DNA of 13,473 nucleotides from CAYJOG01 sp964371695 [NCBI: uncultured bacterium]. GTDB lineage: Bacteria > CAYJOG01. Position numbers and translations under genes: made by a program. Position 1 is the stretch's first letter, and each line of letters starts with the position of its first letter. Of the stretch, positions 6,679 through 13,473 are shown in pieces. The stretch lies in NCBI GenBank assembly GCA_964371695.1, contig CAYJOG010000030.1, positions 1-13,473 of the forward strand. Reading direction: 5' to 3'. The notes beneath the pieces are model-generated. The model saw only the letters and a list, made by a program, of their open reading frames with translations. It had not been told where the DNA came from and ran no database searches.

Positions 6679-6701
6679 GCCGCCCCCCTTGTGCGGCTTT
6701 T
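6679..6701 (+). terminator. Weak candidate intrinsic terminator
   Basis: GCCGC (6679-6683) pairs with GCGGC (6693-6697), followed by TTTT. The stem is only 5 bp and the loop 9 nt, so it would be weak. It would end transcripts from the transglutaminase-ABC unit before the gltB promoter region. Confidence 0.25.
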
Positions 6702-6779
6702 CACTTTCCTTGATAACAGGCTTCCTCAAACCTTAAAATAGGCGGTCCAAAAACCCGCCGCATGGCGGGAGTGGCCCTC

Positions 6780-6808
6780 TTGGAGCGTTTTTATGGAACC
6801 CTTATATA
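6780..6808 (+). promoter_or_regulatory. Candidate sigma-70 promoter for gltBD
   Basis: TTGGAG (6780-6785) and TATATA (6803-6808) are separated by exactly 17 bp, in the right direction and in an AT-rich stretch of an otherwise GC-rich region. The -35 is only a partial match (TTG kept) and the -10 a fair one. Transcription would start near 6815, giving a leader of about 305 nt before the gltB ATG. Confidence 0.4.
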
Positions 6809-6914
6809 TCAACCGTTTGGCGGCATCCACGGCCAGAGGCCATGGATGGCCGTTCCCGCCGCCGCCCCAAGGCGGACGGCGCTTGTCAAAAATGGGCCCT
6901 GGGAGTAAAAAGCC

Positions 6915-7055
6915 ATGACAATCATGTCCTTATTCGGGTTGGGCTGGGGCGTGCGGCGTTGTTTGCAAGGTTTCACGGATGAAACCGGCAAACCAGAAAA
7001 CATAAACCGGGCAGGTCTTTTTACCCAGCGAATCAGTCATGCCCGTTGTGCGTAA
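6915..7055 (+). CDS. Possible 46-aa leader open reading frame upstream of gltB
   Basis: An ATG at 6915 is preceded by GGGAG about 9 nt upstream and opens a 46-codon frame ending with TAA at 7053-7055. The product starts [20 protein letters not shown] and ends with ISHARCA. It shows no domain I recognise and no run of Glu, Gln or other residues of a classical attenuator peptide. It contains the hairpin at 6969-6986. The frame lies wholly within the proposed gltB leader. It may be chance; the only support is the spacing of the ribosome site and the lack of any other explanation for the long leader. Confidence 0.22.
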   Translation: MTIMSLFGLGWGVRRCLQGFTDETGKPENINRAGLFTQRISHARCA

Positions 7056-7107
7056 ACATAGCGAATAAGCTCCAGCCCCTTAATCCCAAGGGGGGTTCAT
7101 TCTACGA

Positions 7108-7116
7108 AAGGGGGGG
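7108..7116 (+). promoter_or_regulatory. Ribosome binding site that sets the gltB start
   Basis: AAGGGGGGG lies 4-6 nt before the ATG at 7121. It supports that ATG over the in-frame upstream GTG-type start at 7046, which has no comparable site. A stem (7076-7093) ends 14 nt before it and could affect access. Confidence 0.7.
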
Positions 7117-7120
7117 CGAC

Positions 7121-11638
<4,518 letters not shown>

Positions 11639-11694
11639 AAAGCCATGGTGACCAACAATTCCGCAATGGGGGGCCATCAAAATGCGCCATCGTT

Positions 11695-11961
11695 CCCTCC
11701 CCCCTTTGGGGGGAGGGTGGTCCGAAGGACCGGGCGAGGGGCAAAATATGAACAAAAAACCAGTTTTTGGTGGGGCAGGCATCCTGCCTGCCTGAAAAAA
11801 AGAACAAAAACTTCATTTGGTTTTTTTGCTTTTGAATACCCCGGCACTGTCGTGCCGCTAGACGCGCCCGGCAGCATCAATATGCTGCCGCAATCCCAAA
11901 AAACCTCCCGCATCCATTACCCGGCGCTGTGCGCCACCCTCTCCCCATAAAGGGGAGAGGG
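11695..11961. repeat. Composite 267-bp inverted-repeat element separating gltB from gltD
   Basis: The ends match those of the element at 4091-4241: the left end (11695-11741) has CCCTCCCCCC-TTT-GGGGGGAGGG and GGTCC-GAA-GGACC; the right end finishes CCCTCTCCCC-ATAAA-GGGGAGAGGG (11936-11961). Both elements share the core ATTTGGTTTTTTTGC (here 11815 on). Three added palindromes are absent from the short copy: GGCAGGCA/TGCCTGCC (11774-11792), CGGCAC/GTGCCG (11842-11857) and CGGCAGCAT/ATGCTGCCG (11869-11890). A smaller GGCGC-TGT-GCGCC (11923-11935) lies in the right terminus, where the short copy has a different loop. The element would be transcribed as part of the gltB-gltD message. Confidence 0.85.
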
Positions 11962-12031
11962 GACAATGCCTCCTTATTCAACATCCAGCCAACAATTTCC
12001 AAATTCCAACTTCAAAGAAGTGAGCCGCAAA

Positions 12032-13429
12032 ATGGGAAAAGTCACCGGATTCATCGAATACACCCGTCAGGAAGCCCCCCGCCGTGCCGTGGCGGAACGC
12101 CTGAAGGACTACCGCGAAATCGAGCAGCGTTTTGCCGAAGACGACCTGAAAACCCAGGCCGCCCGCTGCATGGACTGTGGCGTGCCCTTTTGCCACACCG
12201 GCTGCCCGCTCGGCAACATCATTCCCGACTGGAACGATCTGGTGTATGCGGGTCGGTGGAAAGACGCGGTGGACCGCCTTCACAAAACCAACAACTTCCC
12301 CGAAGTCACGGGCCGCGTGTGCCCCGCCCCCTGCGAAACCGAATGTATTCTGGGCATCACCGACCCACCCGTGGCCATCAAGCAGGTGGAGCGCGAAATC
12401 GCCGACCGGGGTTGGGACAACGGCTGGATCACCCCCCAGCCGCCCGAAGAACTCACCGGCAAAAAGGTGGCTGTGATTGGCGGCGGCCCGGCGGGTCTGG
12501 CGGGGGCGCAGCAGCTCACCCGCGCCGGCCACAGCGTGACGGTGTTCGAGCGCGACGACCGCGTGGGGGGCCTGCTCACCTACGGCATTCCCGATTTCAA
12601 GATGGAGAAAAACCTCGTGGCCCGCCGGGTGGAGCAGATGGAGGCCGAGGGCACGGTGTTTCGCACCGGTGTGAACGTGGGCACGGACATCACCATGGAG
12701 GAACTGCAAAAAAACTTCGACGCCGTGTTGCTGGCGGCGGGGGCGGGTTTTGCCCGGCCCCTTTCGGTGCCCGGCGCAGATCTGAAAGGCGTGGTGAAGG
12801 CCATGACCTTTTTGCCCCAGCAGAACAAACGTCTGGCGGGCGTGCTGGTGCCCAAGGATGAAAGCATCACCGCCACGGGCAAACGGGTGGCGATTCTGGG
12901 CGGCGGCGACACGGGGGCCGACTGCCTGGGCACCAGTCACCGCCAGGGCGCGGCGGCCATTTACCAGCTCGAAATTTTGCCCCAGCCCGAAAAACTGAAA
13001 TCCAGCACCAGCCACGAAGAAGGCGGCGAACGCCTGTGGGGGGTGCTCACCAAAAAGCTGGAGGGCGACGCCCAGGGCAATGTCACGCACCTGCACGGCG
13101 TGAAGGTGACGTGGTCACTGGGGGCAGATGGCCGCCACGAAATGCAGGAGGTCCCCGGCAGCGAATTTGTGCTGGCGGTGGACTTGGTGATTCTGGCCAT
13201 GGGTTTTCTGGGGCCAGAGCAACACGGCGTCATCGAACAGGCGGGCCTGAACACGGACCCCCGCAGCAACGTGGCGGTGGACGTCAACTTCATGACCAGC
13301 GTGCCCGGCGTGTTTGCCGCAGGCGACATGAAACGCGGCGCGAGTCTGGTGGTTCACGCCATCTACGAAGGCCGCCAAGCCGCCAAAGCCATTGACCAGT
13401 ACCTGATGGGCAAGACCCGGCTGGAGTAA
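12032..13429 (+). CDS. gltD: Glutamate synthase (NADPH) small (beta) subunit
   Basis: This 465-aa flavoprotein takes electrons from NADPH through FAD and 4Fe-4S centres to the FMN site of the large subunit. The N-terminal Fe-S domain carries C46, C49, C54 and C58 (RCMDCGVPFCHTGCPLGN) and C97, C101 and C105 (GRVCPAPCETEC). The FAD-binding glycine motif is GGGPAG at 150-155, followed by the acidic strand end VFERDDRVGG. The NADPH-binding motif is GGGDTG at 290-295. The C-terminal FAD contact is FAAGDMKRGASLVV. The start ATG at 12032 gives the family N-terminus MGKVTGFIEYTRQEAP. An in-frame ATG at 11966 would add 22 residues of low-complexity sequence just after the repeat and does not look native. 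The spacer 11962-12031 includes a TTCCAA-rich stretch. The gene ends 44 bp before the window edge; those bases hold nothing I recognise. Confidence 0.97.
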   Translation: MGKVTGFIEYTRQEAPRRAVAERLKDYREIEQRFAEDDLKTQAARCMDCGVPFCHTGCPLGNIIPDWNDLVYAGRWKDAVDRLHKTNNFPEVTGRVCPAPCETECILGITDPPVAIKQVEREIADRGWDNGWITPQPPEELTGKKVAVIGGGPAGLAGAQQLTRAGHSVTVFERDDRVGGLLTYGIPDFKMEKNLVARRVEQMEAEGTVFRTGVNVGTDITMEELQKNFDAVLLAAGAGFARPLSVPGADLKGVVKAMTFLPQQNKRLAGVLVPKDESITATGKRVAILGGGDTGADCLGTSHRQGAAAIYQLEILPQPEKLKSSTSHEEGGERLWGVLTKKLEGDAQGNVTHLHGVKVTWSLGADGRHEMQEVPGSEFVLAVDLVILAMGFLGPEQHGVIEQAGLNTDPRSNVAVDVNFMTSVPGVFAAGDMKRGASLVVHAIYEGRQAAKAIDQYLMGKTRLE

Positions 13430-13473
13430 CGGGGCGGGAGAATTGGGCGAAATGGCTCCGGCCTGATTGACGC

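Larger units (their letters stand above)
6493..7120. other. Hairpin-rich gap between the ABC ATPase gene and gltB
   Basis: The gap holds, in order: a G-rich tract with GG-TT-GG-T-GG-TT-GG (6515-6527); a long palindrome (6569-6606); an 8-bp stem with one wobble (6656-6663 with 6674-6681); a weak terminator-like hairpin (6679-6701); a perfect 6-bp hairpin CCCGCC-GCAT-GGCGGG (6754-6769); a candidate promoter (6780-6808); imperfect dyads around 6823-6880; and a leader of about 300 nt with hairpins GGTTTCA-CGGA-TGAAACC (6969-6986) and CCCCTT/AAGGGG (7076-7093) just before the gltB ribosome site. I see no known riboswitch and no convincing sigma-54 site. Confidence 0.7.

Noticed and set aside
6815-7120. 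Glutamine riboswitch in the gltB leader
   Set aside because: I could not find the conserved loop segments of the known glutamine-binding RNAs.
11966-12031. Earlier gltD start at ATG 11966
   Set aside because: The 22 added residues are not family-like, while MGKVTGFIEYTRQEAP at 12032 is the expected N-terminus.

Overview
The window looks like chromosomal DNA from a GC-rich Gram-negative bacterium, most likely a proteobacterium. The support is a periplasmic PBP4-type peptidase, a periplasmic solute-binding protein, a small exported c-type haem protein, a CheW chemotaxis adaptor, an NADPH-type glutamate synthase, and intergenic palindromes of a kind common in proteobacterial genomes. I cannot place the genus. 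I see no rRNA, tRNA, CRISPR array, transposase, integrase or phage gene.

Layout. On the minus strand (2846 down to 31) lies a tight cluster: a PhnD-like periplasmic binding protein, a cupin gene broken in the middle by an array of DNA hairpins, and a DacB/PBP4 D-Ala-D-Ala carboxypeptidase/endopeptidase. On the plus strand, starting from a short divergent gap, come a small haem protein with one C-terminal CxxCH, an isolated cheW, a 151-bp inverted-repeat element, and a two-gene unit in which a membrane-anchored transglutaminase-fold protein overlaps an ABC ATPase by four bases (ATGA). A 628-bp gap rich in hairpins follows, with a candidate promoter and a leader of about 300 nt. Then come gltB and gltD, separated by a 267-bp enlarged relative of the 151-bp element.

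Function. gltB and gltD encode the two subunits of glutamate synthase (GOGAT), with all catalytic and Fe-S cysteines visible. The transglutaminase-fold protein and the ABC ATPase are translationally coupled and probably work together on the envelope side, but no ABC permease is present in the window. CheW appears without CheA or a receptor.

The least ordinary part is the repeat content. A class of short, near-perfect palindromes, several built as GGCAT-CC-ATGCC-type arms around a two- or three-base centre, appears as a four-hairpin array that replaces about 25 codons of the cupin gene and shifts its frame. Similar palindromes also occur as extra modules inside the repeat that splits gltB from gltD. 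The two TIR elements end directly before the transglutaminase start and about 70 bp before the gltD start. I find no convincing new enzyme system; the modular hairpin elements and their effect on genes are the best candidates for a closer look.
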